The translations under genes and the position numbers were made by a program. From Prevotella melaninogenica (GTDB lineage Bacteria > Bacteroidota > Bacteroidia > Bacteroidales > Bacteroidaceae), in contig NZ_CP054011.1 in assembly GCF_013267595.1 (NCBI RefSeq), forward strand, positions 248,001 through 312,000: DNA of 64,000 bases, in the 5' to 3' direction. Position 1 is the first letter of the stretch. Each line of letters starts with the position of its first letter. Positions 26,822 to 36,173 of the stretch are shown in pieces. The notes beneath the pieces are model-generated. The model was given only the letters and a program-made list of their open reading frames with translations, was not told the DNA's origin and did not search any database.

Positions 26822-27948
26822 ACCTGAACTCGGGATAAGTATCATCCCACTCTTCTGTTTGGTTTAGTACAACGGCTCTTTAGACTCAATCTTTTGATTG
26901 GGCCTAAAGATAATAATAAAACAGATTACTTTAGAATAATGTAAGCTGTCCCGAATGTTGCTCTATAGCAAAGTCTATGTTCACTGCTGGCTTCTTCTCA
27001 AAGAAGCTGTAGGCTGCAATAGCAGAGAGAACATTCATTGCGAAATTAAATATGCTTCTATGCCTTGAATGCACTAATTGAGCTACATTCTTTAGCTCAT
27101 CATTGATAGTCTCTATTACAGATCTTTTCCTTAGAAGAAGTCTATCATAAAGTGGCATTAGTTTGTTTTTCATGTTACTCCTAATGCCCGTAACTAAATT
27201 TATTCCATCATTGAACAATCGCTCAAATAATCCTTGAGAAATGTACCCTTTGTCTGCAAACAATTTACCAAATACATTGTCTGTCAACCTGTTAAATACA
27301 TTTTCGTCTCGGTCATCAACATTTGCTTTAGTGAGCATAAAGTTTAGAATCTCACCTCTTTCATTACAGATAAGATGTAGTTTGAATCCAAAATACCATC
27401 CCATTGTACTCTTACCCCTTGTTGCATAATTTCTAAAAACCTTATTGCGACAAATACGTTTATTATGGCAAACTGGAATACAAGTTGAGTCAATAAAACT
27501 AATACCAGTACACCTCCCAAAACAACATATTTGCAGGAACATCATCATCTCTACAGAGACTCTTGCCTCTAATTCAAGAAAACGATTATAAGACAATTGA
27601 TTTGGAAATAAATCTGCTAAATGCTCTTTTACGAAAAAGGTATAATAGTGACGAAAATTACGATAGGAATTAAAGTGGAAGCAAATTAATATCGTTATGA
27701 TTTCAGACTTACTCATACGCCACTTGCGATGGCGATGACACCCTTTACTCTTTTCTGAGAGACCTATTTTATCAGTTTCTAACTCAAATTCTTTGCAAAA
27801 GTCATCTGCAATACAGAAAATTTCAGTAATTTTGTCCTTGGTAATCATCGTTATGTTTATTGTAAATAATTGATTTTCAACTATAAAGTTACAAAAATAT
27901 AATGAGATTACCAACTTTTTGCAGACTTTTCTTATCCCGAGTTCAGGT
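26822..27948 (-). mobile_element. IS982-family insertion sequence
   Basis: A complete 1127-bp element. Perfect 18-bp terminal inverted repeats ACCTGAACTCGGGATAAG lie at 26822-26839 and, inverted, at 27931-27948. The flanks end and begin with TAATA, a possible 5-bp target duplication. It encodes one transposase on the minus strand. It inserted in the gap between rodA and gldH without breaking a visible gene. Confidence 0.93.
26931..27848 (-). CDS. IS982-family transposase
   Basis: 305 aa from the ATG at 27848 (MITKDKITEIF); an upstream ATG at 27914 would add 22 residues. DDE catalytic domain: FIDSTCIPVC near 120 (first Asp), VDDRDENVF and LFADKGYIS near 195-215 (second Asp), and KRSVIETINDELKN near 258 (Glu). 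Length fits IS982 transposases of about 290-300 aa. No frameshift or stop is present, so the enzyme may be active. Confidence 0.93.
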   Translation of the reverse strand: MITKDKITEIFCIADDFCKEFELETDKIGLSEKSKGCHRHRKWRMSKSEIITILICFHFNSYRNFRHYYTFFVKEHLADLFPNQLSYNRFLELEARVSVEMMMFLQICCFGRCTGISFIDSTCIPVCHNKRICRNKVFRNYATRGKSTMGWYFGFKLHLICNERGEILNFMLTKANVDDRDENVFNRLTDNVFGKLFADKGYISQGLFERLFNDGINLVTGIRSNMKNKLMPLYDRLLLRKRSVIETINDELKNVAQLVHSRHRSIFNFAMNVLSAIAAYSFFEKKPAVNIDFAIEQHSGQLTLF

Positions 27949-27981
27949 TAATAATAAGTTGGTTTTGTTTGCACTATTTTC

Positions 27982-28044
27982 TGCACGGTGTTTTGTGCTC
28001 CGCACCACACGTGCTCCGCATCAACACGCCTTGTGTTAAGCATT
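27982..28044 (+). repeat. 22-bp tandem palindromic array, family 2, locus 1
   Basis: Units start at 27982 (19 bp), 28001 and 28023 and hold dyads GCACGGTGTTTTGTGC, GCACCACACGTGC and AACACGCCTTGTGTT. The last two spacings keep the 22-bp register found at the other four loci. The IS right end is 33 bp upstream. The rest of 28045-28238 holds only the gldH terminator. Confidence 0.7.
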
Positions 28045-28174
28045 ATCACCATTTTAGAATATGGGAAGTTGAACAACTTATTATCATGAGATGAAGGAGA
28101 GTAGGATACTAATACACGCTAAATATGATATTATAGCTTAGGCTGGTGCTAATTAGGCTTATTCCAACATAGGT

Positions 28175-28220
28175 AAAGGCTGCGTCATGACTCTAATGTG
28201 TGGAGGATGAAGCAGCCTTT
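28175..28220 (-). terminator. Terminator of gldH operon
   Basis: AAAGGCTGC / GCAGCCTTT, a 9-bp stem with a 28-base loop, 18 bp after the gldH stop on the minus strand, ending in a short T-rich tail. Confidence 0.55.
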
Positions 28221-28238
28221 ATAGTTTGTCTCTAATGT

Positions 28239-28733
28239 TTACTTTTTGAGAAGTCTGATACCCACATCGCTGATACCAGGAAGTGACTCACGGCTCATGA
28301 TATGACGTATCGTGACGTGCATAGAGTCATTGCGGTTGAGACGGAATGCTGTAATTGCCTGACGTATTTCAGTATTTGAGATACCTTTCTGTCCTACCAA
28401 TATTCCCTTATCATTGATAATCTCACAATTAATAGTATCGTTATATGTCTTTTCTCGCTTCTTCCGTTGTCTGTAGTAGATTATCTTTCGTTCAATAATC
28501 ATACTTATGTTGCGGTAAGGATAAGTCTGTGCAGCACGTAGGCAGAGGTCTAATTGGTAGTGACCCTCCCATTGGCGAGGAATATCAAAAGAAAGTGTAT
28601 CATTGCGTGACCACCCCTGTAGTGACACACTTTTATATCGGTCATAGGTGCGTGGGTCACTGCATGAAGCAGCACCCATGGTAATTACCATGAGTGCTAT
28701 GATATATAATAAGGTGGAAACCTTATGTTTCAT
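28239..28733 (-). CDS. gldH: GldH-type lipoprotein
   Basis: 164 aa with signal sequence and lipobox GAASC followed by SDPRTYDRY. The pattern of the mature part (NDTLSFDIPRQWEGHYQLDLCLRA, SMIIERKIIYY, IRHIMSRESLPGISDVGIRLL) fits GldH, a lipoprotein associated with gliding and type IX secretion in Flavobacteria but also kept in non-gliding Bacteroidales. Start ATG overlaps the ricT stop (ATGA, 28730-28733), so translation is coupled. Confidence 0.85.
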   Translation of the reverse strand: MKHKVSTLLYIIALMVITMGAASCSDPRTYDRYKSVSLQGWSRNDTLSFDIPRQWEGHYQLDLCLRAAQTYPYRNISMIIERKIIYYRQRKKREKTYNDTINCEIINDKGILVGQKGISNTEIRQAITAFRLNRNDSMHVTIRHIMSRESLPGISDVGIRLLKK

Positions 28734-30082
28734 TCTTGTTTTCTTTCCGTTTGCTGAGGCTGTCTGCCTTCATTTCTATTGTTCTGTGGAGTAGCTTCGT
28801 TCTGTTGTTGTGCAGGACGAGGACCGTTATAAGGACGACGATTACCATTCTGAGGGCGACGGTTATCGTTCTGTGGACGTCTGTTGTCATTTGGCTGACG
28901 GTAGTTGTCCTGTCCATCACGCTGATTACGACGGTTGTCGCGTTGTGGTCTACCACCTTGCTGACCGTTGTTATTGCGTGGTTGGTTGTTCTTTTTGCGT
29001 TTCTTTGCCTTATCAAATCGACTGAGGTCAGCACCAGCGAGGAGGTCAACAGGCTTCTTAGCTGGTTTTGCCTTACCATCTTCAAGGAGCGAAAGAGGCT
29101 TCTCACCACGTCGGTTGAGTTCAATAATCTCCTTTGCACGCTCAGCACTGATGGTCTCGAGGTTTGCTGCAAGGTTCTTATCGGTAGAGTAGGTGCATTG
29201 ACCATTGAGGATATCCGTCTTGAAGAGATGGTATTCGCCATCCATAGTCTCCAAGATAACCTCCTTGCTTGGCAGTTTTCTGCCAGCCTCCATATAGTCG
29301 TCAACCTCATAGTTCAGGCAACATTTTAGCTTAGCACACATACCCGCCAGTTTGGTTGGGTTGAGTGAGATGTCCTGAATGCGGGCAGCTGTTGTCGAGA
29401 CACTGGAGAAATTCTTCATCCAAGTAGCACAGCAAAGCTCACGACCACATGGACCTGTACCGCCAATGCGTCCTGCTTCCTGTCGTGCACCAATCTGTTT
29501 CATTTCGATTCGTACGTGGAAGGCTGCAGCAAGGTCCTTAATAAGCTGACGGAAGTCAACACGTTCGTCGGCAATGTAGTAGAAGATAGCTTTGTTTCCA
29601 TCGCCCTGATACTCTACGTCGCCAATCTTCATCTTCAGTCCTAAGCCTTTCGCAATCTGTCGGCTCTCAATCATTGTAGCGTGTTCACGTGCTTTTGCTT
29701 CGTGATATTTCTGCATATCAACTTCTTTTGCAAGTCGATAGACACGCTTGATATCGTCTGGTGACTTCACGCTTGACGACTTCTTAATCTGCAGTTTAAC
29801 GAGTCGTCCAGTCAGTGTAACGACTCCGATATCGTGTCCTGGGTTAGCTTCTACAGCCACGATGTCACCCTTCTTCAAGTCAAGATTGTTGACATTGTGA
29901 TAGTAACCCTTACGAGTATTCTTGAATTGAACCTCAACAAGGTCAGTTGTCTGGTTGTTTCCAGGCACGTCAGCCAGCCAGTCGAATGTGTTCAACTGGT
30001 GGTTTTGTCTGCCACAACCTTTGTGGCATAAGCCTCGGTCGCAACCATGCCAGACCTTGAATTTCATATCTTTGTAATCCAT
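28730..30082 (-). CDS. ricT: RicT/PSP1-domain protein with Asn/Arg-rich tail
   Basis: 450 aa; the start at 30082 (MDYKDMKFKVW) is preferred over an upstream ATG. The N-terminus has CDRGLCHKGCGRQ, the PSP1 domain covers about 75-290, and further cysteines occur in GPCGRELCCATWM and CAKLKCCLNYE. In Bacillus the homologue RicT (YaaT) belongs to the RicAFT complex, an Fe-S-containing regulator of RNase Y. The last 80 residues are a low-complexity tail of NRR and RPQND repeats, probably disordered and RNA-binding (inference). It sits between holB and gldH. Confidence 0.9.
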   Translation of the reverse strand: MDYKDMKFKVWHGCDRGLCHKGCGRQNHQLNTFDWLADVPGNNQTTDLVEVQFKNTRKGYYHNVNNLDLKKGDIVAVEANPGHDIGVVTLTGRLVKLQIKKSSSVKSPDDIKRVYRLAKEVDMQKYHEAKAREHATMIESRQIAKGLGLKMKIGDVEYQGDGNKAIFYYIADERVDFRQLIKDLAAAFHVRIEMKQIGARQEAGRIGGTGPCGRELCCATWMKNFSSVSTTAARIQDISLNPTKLAGMCAKLKCCLNYEVDDYMEAGRKLPSKEVILETMDGEYHLFKTDILNGQCTYSTDKNLAANLETISAERAKEIIELNRRGEKPLSLLEDGKAKPAKKPVDLLAGADLSRFDKAKKRKKNNQPRNNNGQQGGRPQRDNRRNQRDGQDNYRQPNDNRRPQNDNRRPQNGNRRPYNGPRPAQQQNEATPQNNRNEGRQPQQTERKQE

Positions 30083-30246
30083 TGATTGTTTCTTTTTGTT
30101 TATATATATGTTGGAAGCCTCCAAGTTCCTCTTTGCTTGTAGAGTTTGGTAGGCTGTGATAAGCAATGATTAATTATATAGTACAGGTATCAAGCATATA
30201 ACTTGTCAACTTGTTAACTCGTCTACTTGTTCACCTGTCCACTCGT

Positions 30247-31386
30247 CTACTTCTTCAACAACAGCACAATGAGTTTCAATGCCATGTCATAGAAGACAAT
30301 CTTAGCGTTTGCATTCTGTCCGATATCACGATTAGCACGCTGGAAGAGTTCGTTGATTTCAATGACGTTTGCCTCGTTGATGAATCGTGCGAAGTTCTTA
30401 GCGAAGTTCTCTTCCTCCAAAGTCATGTAGTTGAGTTCGGGCGTTCGGAAGTTAAACATGAAGTTCTCGCGCACTTGCTGTTGGAAGTAAGTAAGCATAC
30501 GACGCTCTTTCTCACGTCCATATCCTGCTACAACCTCGCTCCAACGTTTGAGGTCTTTGACGTTACGAAGGTAACATAGGCGCATAAGCATTTGGAACAT
30601 GTTGTGGAATTCACGGTTTTCATTACCCGAATCCATTGCTTCCAATGCTTTCAACCAACTACCATTTGCGATGCGAGCAATGCGGTGTGCCGCATCAGTA
30701 TCAATCCCCCTTTTGTTGATGAGTGCCTGTTCAATCGCCTCGTCGTTGATACGTTTCACATCAATACGCTGTGTACGGCTGATGATGGTTTCGAGAAGTT
30801 TCTCTGGTTCTTCGCATACCATGAGGAAGATAGTGCCCTGCGGTGGCTCCTCTAATAGCTTCAACAGCTTATTGGCAGAGGTGAGATTCATTCGTTCTGG
30901 CAGCCAGATGATAGACACTTTATAGCCCCCTTGACTTGATTTCAACGCCAAAACGCGTGACAGTTCGTCACTCTCAGCACCCGTGATGATAGCCTGTTGC
31001 GTGGTAGCCCCCATCTGATTCATCCATTGATTCATGGTGAAGTAAGTCCCTTGCATGATGAGTCCGTGCCATTCCTTCGCAAAGTCAGCACTTACGGGTT
31101 GGTGTTCACCACTCATGCTTGGTAGTTTGATGGTAGGATAAGAGAAGTGAAGGTCAGGGTGTTCCCAGTTTCGAAGCATGGCACGAGCATTTGATACGGT
31201 TGATGACGTAGCTTCCTCAGTTTCGTCACCAGCAAGCAAATAGCTGGCAAAAGCCATTGCAAGTGCCATCTTACCCGCTCCTTGAGGTCCGCAGAAGAGC
31301 AAAGCATGAGGCAGACGGTCTTTTTTAACCATCTGAATAAGCCGTTCCTTAACTGCTTCTTGTCCTATAACTTCTGAAAAGTTCAT
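30247..31386 (-). CDS. holB: DNA polymerase III delta' subunit
   Basis: 379 aa AAA+ clamp-loader subunit. The start MNFSEVIGQEAVKERLIQMV is typical, followed by CGPQGAGKMALA near 32, VSIIWLPERMNLTSANKLLKL-like sensor region near 155 and MVCEEPEKLLETIISRTQRI near 187, where the SRC motif reads SRT. It loads the sliding clamp with gamma/tau and delta. It is 18 bp downstream of metF. Confidence 0.92.
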   Translation of the reverse strand: MNFSEVIGQEAVKERLIQMVKKDRLPHALLFCGPQGAGKMALAMAFASYLLAGDETEEATSSTVSNARAMLRNWEHPDLHFSYPTIKLPSMSGEHQPVSADFAKEWHGLIMQGTYFTMNQWMNQMGATTQQAIITGAESDELSRVLALKSSQGGYKVSIIWLPERMNLTSANKLLKLLEEPPQGTIFLMVCEEPEKLLETIISRTQRIDVKRINDEAIEQALINKRGIDTDAAHRIARIANGSWLKALEAMDSGNENREFHNMFQMLMRLCYLRNVKDLKRWSEVVAGYGREKERRMLTYFQQQVRENFMFNFRTPELNYMTLEEENFAKNFARFINEANVIEINELFQRANRDIGQNANAKIVFYDMALKLIVLLLKK

Positions 31387-31404
31387 CTTCTCTTGTATTC
31401 TTTT

Positions 31405-32406
31405 TTATTTGCTGTTCTGTTGCAGAAGACCAGTTTCTACCAATCGTTTCATCACCTCGTGCACACTGCTCACTGCCGATACGGTATAGAAATGTACGTT
31501 GTTGAAACCATGTGCATAAAGGTCTTTCACCTGTCTAACAGCCCATTCAATACCTAACAGGCGAGCCTCCTCATCCGACTTACAAAGTAAAGCTAATCCA
31601 GCAAGCTCTTCTGGGATGTCACAATGGAATGTCTTTGGAACGACATTCAGCTGAGATAGCTTTGCGAAAGGCTTAATTCCTGGTATGATAGGAATGGTAA
31701 CGCCAATCTTACGAGCCTGATCAACGAAGTTATAGAACTTCTCATTGTCGTAGAAAAGCTGTGTAACGGCAAATGTTGCACCAAGGTCCTGCTTCATCTT
31801 GAGGTAACGTAGGTCCTGTTCAAGGTTAGGTGCTTCCTCATGTTTCTCTGGATAACATGCCACACCATACACGAAAGGTCTACCTGGATGCTTCATAGTA
31901 GAACCATCAATGAATACACCTTCGTTGAAACTATTCACTTGTTCAATCAGTTCTGTCGTATGACTATGACCGCCTTCTGTCGGTGTGAAGAATCGGTCTT
32001 CGCGAGCTTTATCGCCACGCAGAAGCATCAAGTTCTTTATACCAAGAAACTGTAAATCGAGCAATTCGTACTCAATATCTTCTTTCGTTGCACCCGAGCA
32101 TATCACATGAGGGATGACAGGAATACCATATCTTTGCTGGATAGCAGCTGCAATGGCTACCGTTCCAGGTCGACGACGTATGCGCTGGCGTTCCAATAGT
32201 CCGTCTTCGCGTTCGTGATATACGAACTCACTATGATGAGTGGTTATGTTTATGAAGCTCGGATTAAACTCCTTGAGCTGATCAATATTGCGGAAAAGAG
32301 ACGCTGTTCCATTACCCTTCAAAGGGGGAAGAACCTCAAACGAGAAATGTTTCTCGTCGGTCTCATCATTCAGTAATTGCTTTATATCTGTTATGTTGTT
32401 GCCCAT
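31405..32406 (-). CDS. metF: Methylenetetrahydrofolate reductase
   Basis: 333 aa TIM-barrel flavoenzyme. FSFEVLPPLKGNG near 22 with the catalytic Glu, FINITTHHSEFVYH near 51, HVICSGATKEDIEYELLDL near 98, LLRGD near 133 and ATFAVTQLFYDNEKFYNF near 205. It reduces 5,10-methylene- to 5-methyl-THF for methionine synthesis. On the minus strand TAACTTTG (32414-32421) ends seven bases before the ATG, so the leader would be very short. First gene of metF-holB-ricT-gldH. Confidence 0.96.
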   Translation of the reverse strand: MGNNITDIKQLLNDETDEKHFSFEVLPPLKGNGTASLFRNIDQLKEFNPSFINITTHHSEFVYHEREDGLLERQRIRRRPGTVAIAAAIQQRYGIPVIPHVICSGATKEDIEYELLDLQFLGIKNLMLLRGDKAREDRFFTPTEGGHSHTTELIEQVNSFNEGVFIDGSTMKHPGRPFVYGVACYPEKHEEAPNLEQDLRYLKMKQDLGATFAVTQLFYDNEKFYNFVDQARKIGVTIPIIPGIKPFAKLSQLNVVPKTFHCDIPEELAGLALLCKSDEEARLLGIEWAVRQVKDLYAHGFNNVHFYTVSAVSSVHEVMKRLVETGLLQQNSK

Positions 32407-32635
32407 TTGGCTACAAAGTTAGTAAATAAATGTGAGAAAAAGGATAGGTTTGGATAAGTAAAACGGTTAAAGAGTAAAAAGTAAAAGCGTATTTATTCGG
32501 TTCTTTTGTTAAATCTGTAGATTGTTAATAGAATGAGATAAATCCACATACATGGTATCATTACCTCCAATTAAATGATATTACAAAGAAGAATAAACTG
32601 CATGATAAACGGAATTAGGTGCGATGTCTATCTGT

Positions 32636-33021
32636 CTTCTACAAACAACGTATTCTCTTATTAATTGAAGTTTGTAAATAATTTTCGTGCTATTCAAAAC
32701 CAATACATGCTCTTTTGACTTCTTAAAGACGCCCTTTAAGCTTGCAAAAGATGCTCTTTAAGCCCCTTACTAACGCCCTTTTGAAGTCTAATTAAGCACC
32801 TTTTACTTTACTGCTTTATAACTAATTGATATACTGTTGGTTATAAATTCGCTTTTGATATGTGTTTTTGCCGTTGTTTACAGATGTTTTACTTGAAATT
32901 ATGTAATGATTTTTCAAAAGCATATCTGCAGATTTTCGGAGTCTTAAAATGAAAAGATTTTCAATGAAAGAGGATGATAAAAGGATAGATAGTTGACTGT
33001 CTTAGCCATGTTTTTGTTTAA
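32636..33021 (-). repeat. Interspersed ~390-bp intergenic element, copy D
   Basis: Inverted copy of the element at 48-437; homology runs from AAACAAAAACATGGCTAAGA (minus strand, near 33015) through TTTGAAAAATCATTACATAA, CATCTGTAAACAACGGCAAA, the 22-bp array, CACGAAAATTATTTACAAA and ACGTTGTTTGTAGAAG near 32640. It lies in the divergent gap between metF and the mannanase gene. No conserved coding frame. The remainder of 32407-33217 shows no gene. Confidence 0.8.
32695..32804 (-). repeat. 22-bp tandem array, family 1, locus D (5 units)
   Basis: Minus-strand units at 32783-32804, 32761-32782, 32739-32760, 32717-32738 and 32695-32716 begin AAAAGGTGC, AAAAGGGCG, TAAAGAGCA, TAAAGGGCG and AAAAGAGCA. 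All are exactly 22 bp. The fourth unit is closer to the consensus than in A and C. Confidence 0.9.
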
Positions 33022-33217
33022 TGAGCAACGATGGTTCTTTCGTTAAAGCAATACGAAAAGCGTCTACACATTTAACAGAAGAACCATTTATTCTTCTAAA
33101 AGTAGCAATGTGGGTAAGGGAAAAACTTGCTTTAGGTGTATTAATAAGTAGAAGCATCTTCCCTAAAAGGGAAACATTGCTCGTAAAGTTGGTAATATTT
33201 CGACTTACTACTAATAT

Positions 33218-34495
33218 ATGAAAAGAGTTTTTATGGCAATTATTGCCTTGGCAATGGCTGTGAATATGATGGCCGGTGACTTTGTGAAAGTGAAGAACGG
33301 ACGCTTTGTTCGTGGTGGAAAACCCTACTATTACGTAGGAGCAAATTTCTGGTATGGACCTATACTTGGTTCTGAAGGACCGGGAGGAGACCGTGCGCGT
33401 CTTCGTCGAGAACTCGATGAGATGCAGCGTTTGGGTATTGATAACCTTCGAATCTTGGTTGGTGCAGATGGTTTGCCTGGTGTTGAGGATAAGATAGAAC
33501 CTGTTTTACAGTCTCGTCCGGGTGTCTATAACGATTCTATTCTTGCAGGATTAGACTATCTTTTAACTGAGATGAGCAAGCGAAAGATGGTTGCTGTGCT
33601 TTATCTCACCAACTCTTGGGAATGGAGTGGAGGCTATGGTGCCTATTTGGAGTGGGCTGATGAAGGACCTGCTTTGATACCACGCAGAGACGGCTATGGC
33701 GCTTATACAAAGTTTGCCAGCAAGTTTGCTGCTAATCAGAAGGCACATTTAATGTTCTATGATCATATTCGCTTCATCCTTAGTCGTACTAACCGATACT
33801 CTGGTGTCAAGTATGTTGATGACCCTACAATCATGTCTTGGCAGATTTGTAACGAGCCTCGTGCCTTTTCTAAGGAAGCTTTGCCAGAGTTTGAGAAGTG
33901 GCTTTCAGAGGCTACTGCACTGGTTCGCAGTCTTGATCAGAACCATCTGATAAGCCTTGGAAGTGAAGGTGCCTTTGGGTGTGAGCGTGATTATGGTTGT
34001 TTTGAACGTATCTGTGCAGATAAGAACGTGGACTATTGCAATATTCACATTTGGCCATACAACTGGCAGTGGGCAAGAAAGACACATTTGAAAGAGGACC
34101 TCAAGGCAAGTTTTAAGCAGACACAAGAATATATCGACAACCATCTTGCCATCTGCAAGCGTCTTAATAAGCCACTTGTTCTTGAAGAGTTCGGTTATCC
34201 TCGTGATGGTTTCTCCTTCTCATTGAAGAGTACAACCAAGGTGCGTGATGCTTATTACAAGTATGTTATGGAAACTGTTGCAGAGAATGCAGCGAATGGT
34301 GGACTCCTTGTTGGCTGTAACTTCTGGGGTTGGGGTGGTTATGGAAAACCTCGTCATGAGCGTTGGCAGGCAGGAGACGACTTCACCTGCGATCCAGCAC
34401 ATGAGCCACAAGGATTCTACAGTGTGTTTGCATCAGACAAATCAACACAAAAGATAATTCAGAAACAGACAAAGCGAATGTCTGAAATTAAGTAA
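33218..34495 (+). CDS. GH5-family endo-beta-mannanase
   Basis: 425 aa with a signal peptide (MKRVFMAIIALAMAVNMMAG) and no lipobox. It is a (beta/alpha)8 glycoside hydrolase of family 5, closest in pattern to subfamily 7 mannanases: YYYVGANFWYGPIL near 39, GIDNLRILVGADG near 73, WSGGYGAYLEW near 128. The acid/base is Glu213 in WQICNEPR and the nucleophile Glu324 in LVLEEFGYPRD. It should cut beta-1,4-mannan in the periplasm or at the surface. manA lies downstream, after a terminator and with its own promoter. The link to mannose use is inferred. Confidence 0.9.
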   Translation: MKRVFMAIIALAMAVNMMAGDFVKVKNGRFVRGGKPYYYVGANFWYGPILGSEGPGGDRARLRRELDEMQRLGIDNLRILVGADGLPGVEDKIEPVLQSRPGVYNDSILAGLDYLLTEMSKRKMVAVLYLTNSWEWSGGYGAYLEWADEGPALIPRRDGYGAYTKFASKFAANQKAHLMFYDHIRFILSRTNRYSGVKYVDDPTIMSWQICNEPRAFSKEALPEFEKWLSEATALVRSLDQNHLISLGSEGAFGCERDYGCFERICADKNVDYCNIHIWPYNWQWARKTHLKEDLKASFKQTQEYIDNHLAICKRLNKPLVLEEFGYPRDGFSFSLKSTTKVRDAYYKYVMETVAENAANGGLLVGCNFWGWGGYGKPRHERWQAGDDFTCDPAHEPQGFYSVFASDKSTQKIIQKQTKRMSEIK

Positions 34496-34505
34496 AATGA
34501 TATGT

Positions 34506-34592
34506 TAAAGCTGTTGTTTGAACATTGTAAAGGTAAGGTTTAATAAGTCTAAACCTATCGTCTACATAAGCCAAACAACAGCTTTATTGTTT
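34506..34592 (+). terminator. Terminator of mannanase gene
   Basis: Perfect 15-bp arms TAAAGCTGTTGTTTG (34506-34520) and CAAACAACAGCTTTA (34572-34586) enclose a second small stem AGGTTT/AAACCT. A short T-rich tail follows. Confidence 0.75.
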
Positions 34593-34752
34593 ATATAAAC
34601 TGTGACGCAGAAACTGATGGATAGTTTCTTGTTATCTATTAGTAGGAATAGAGTAGGAATAAAGGTGAAAGTCTGTTGTGCAATCATGCAATATGGCAGT
34701 ATTCTTTCGATCATTTTGAGGAGAATGAAACAATGCCTTTCTATCAGTTTTC

Positions 34753-34783
34753 TTGGTAATCTACTGATTAAAGTGTAACTTTG
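34753..34783 (+). promoter_or_regulatory. Promoter of manA
   Basis: TTG at 34753-34755 and TAACTTTG at 34776-34783 with a 20-bp spacer, 68 bp before the manA start. Confidence 0.75.
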
Positions 34784-34851
34784 CAGTACAAATGAGACCA
34801 TAGATTGGTTTCGTTATTATAAAGTTTGATACATCAAAATAGCAATAAAAA

Positions 34852-35814
34852 ATGGAAATGTTTAAGTTTAATCCTCTTTTGAAGTCTATCCTTTGGGGTG
34901 GAGAAAAGATAGTACCTTTCAAGCATTTGACTTCTGATCAGAAGCAGGTGGGCGAAAGCTGGGAAATTTCAGGTGTTAAGGACAACGAGAGTGTTGTCTC
35001 TAATGGCGAATATAAAGGCTGGACACTGAACAAACTTGTTGAGACTTTGAAGGATAAACTGGTGGGTAAGGAGAACTATGAACGCTTTGGTAATGAGTTC
35101 CCTCTGCTTGTTAAGTTCATTGATGCACGCGAGCAGCTTTCTATTCAGGTTCATCCAACAGACGAGCAGGCACAAGCACAGGGTTTGGGTCGTGGTAAGA
35201 CAGAGATGTGGTATGTGATGGAAAGTGATGCTGATGCTTCTCTTCGCAGCGGTTTGAAGCAGCAGATTACACCAGAGCAATACAAGGAAATGGTTGAAAA
35301 TGATACTATTACAGAGGCTTTGTCAGAATATCCTGTGAAGGAAGGCGACGTATTCTTCTTGCCAGCAGGTCGTATTCACTCTATCGGTGCAGGCTGTTTC
35401 TTGGCAGAGATACAGGAGACAAGCGACGTAACCTACCGTATCTATGACTTCAAGCGTCAGGATGCAGCGGGCAATTATCGTCAGTTGCATACCAAGGAAG
35501 CTGCTGAGTGCATCGATTATACCGTCTATCCAGACTATCGCACACAGTATGAGGCACGTCAGAATGAGCCTGTAGAACTCGTTAGCTGTCCTTACTTCAC
35601 CACTTCTGTCTATGACCTTACAGAGCCAATGACACTCGATTATAGTGATTTGGACTCTTTTGTAATCTTCGTTGGTCTCAAGGGTGAGGGTGAGATTACT
35701 GATGCTGAGGGCAATACTATCTCATTCCGTGCAGGTGAGAGTGTACTCCTTCCAGCTACAGCAACTACTGTTAAGGTTTCGGGAACAGTTAAATTCTTAG
35801 AGTCTTACGTATAA
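34852..35814 (+). CDS. manA: Mannose-6-phosphate isomerase, class I
   Basis: 320 aa cupin enzyme. The start MFKFNPLLKSILWGGEKI is typical, with zinc ligands in LSIQVHPTDEQAQ near 94 and the EMWYV segment, then FFLPAGRIHSIGAG near 166 with the last metal histidine. It interconverts mannose-6-P and fructose-6-P. The short class of about 320 aa, common in Bacteroidetes and Firmicutes. Own promoter and terminator, so monocistronic. Confidence 0.95.
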   Translation: MEMFKFNPLLKSILWGGEKIVPFKHLTSDQKQVGESWEISGVKDNESVVSNGEYKGWTLNKLVETLKDKLVGKENYERFGNEFPLLVKFIDAREQLSIQVHPTDEQAQAQGLGRGKTEMWYVMESDADASLRSGLKQQITPEQYKEMVENDTITEALSEYPVKEGDVFFLPAGRIHSIGAGCFLAEIQETSDVTYRIYDFKRQDAAGNYRQLHTKEAAECIDYTVYPDYRTQYEARQNEPVELVSCPYFTTSVYDLTEPMTLDYSDLDSFVIFVGLKGEGEITDAEGNTISFRAGESVLLPATATTVKVSGTVKFLESYV

Positions 35815-35890
35815 ATAAGCATATTAAAGACCACTTCAGCTGAGTTTTCAATGGTGTTGATAAACTGCTAATAGTGGTAGATTATATAAG

Positions 35891-35935
35891 AAATAGCTCT
35901 CTTTTTCATGTGAAAAGGAGAGCTATTTTTGTTTT
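35891..35935 (+). terminator. Terminator of manA
   Basis: AATAGCTCTC...GAGAGCTATT with an inner CTTTTTCA/TGAAAAGG stem, followed by TTTTTGTTTTT. Confidence 0.85.
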
Positions 35936-36034
35936 TATAGAACTCCTCTTAGTTTGTTGTTAATGTCTTCTTGGCTTTATTATAGTAGCCTTAATACTTC
36001 TCTTTTCTATTCTTTAATCAATGTGATGTGGTTA

Positions 36035-36100
36035 CGCACACATGGTGCTATGGCTTAACACATATGGTGTTCATGGTAAGCACCATTGGTGCGGGTGGTA
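36035..36100 (+). repeat. 22-bp tandem palindromic array, family 2, locus 2
   Basis: Three units at 36035, 36057 and 36079, exactly 22 bp apart, contain dyads GCACACATGGTGC, ACACATATGGTGT and GCACCATTGGTGC. They lie between convergent manA and the AI-2E permease gene, between the two terminators. Confidence 0.85.
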
Positions 36101-36111
36101 GATAGCATTAA

Positions 36112-36147
36112 AAAGAAGCCCCCTTTCCATGTGAAAAGGAGGCTCGT
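36112..36147 (-). terminator. Terminator of AI-2E permease gene
   Basis: On the minus strand GAGCCTCCTTTTC/GGAAAGGGGGCTTC forms a stem followed by TTTTTAAT. Its inner sequence (CATGTGAAAAGGAG) resembles the manA terminator. Confidence 0.7.
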
Positions 36148-36173
36148 TATAGTTCTATAGATACTATCTTTCT

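Noticed and set aside
28736..29329. 197-aa hydrophobic ORF opposite ricT
   Set aside because: Antisense of the Asn/Arg-rich tail and PSP1 region; ricT is clearly the real gene.
33021..33221. 66-aa ORF before the mannanase gene
   Set aside because: It lies at the edge of repeat copy D, and the corresponding copies A and C do not keep the frame.
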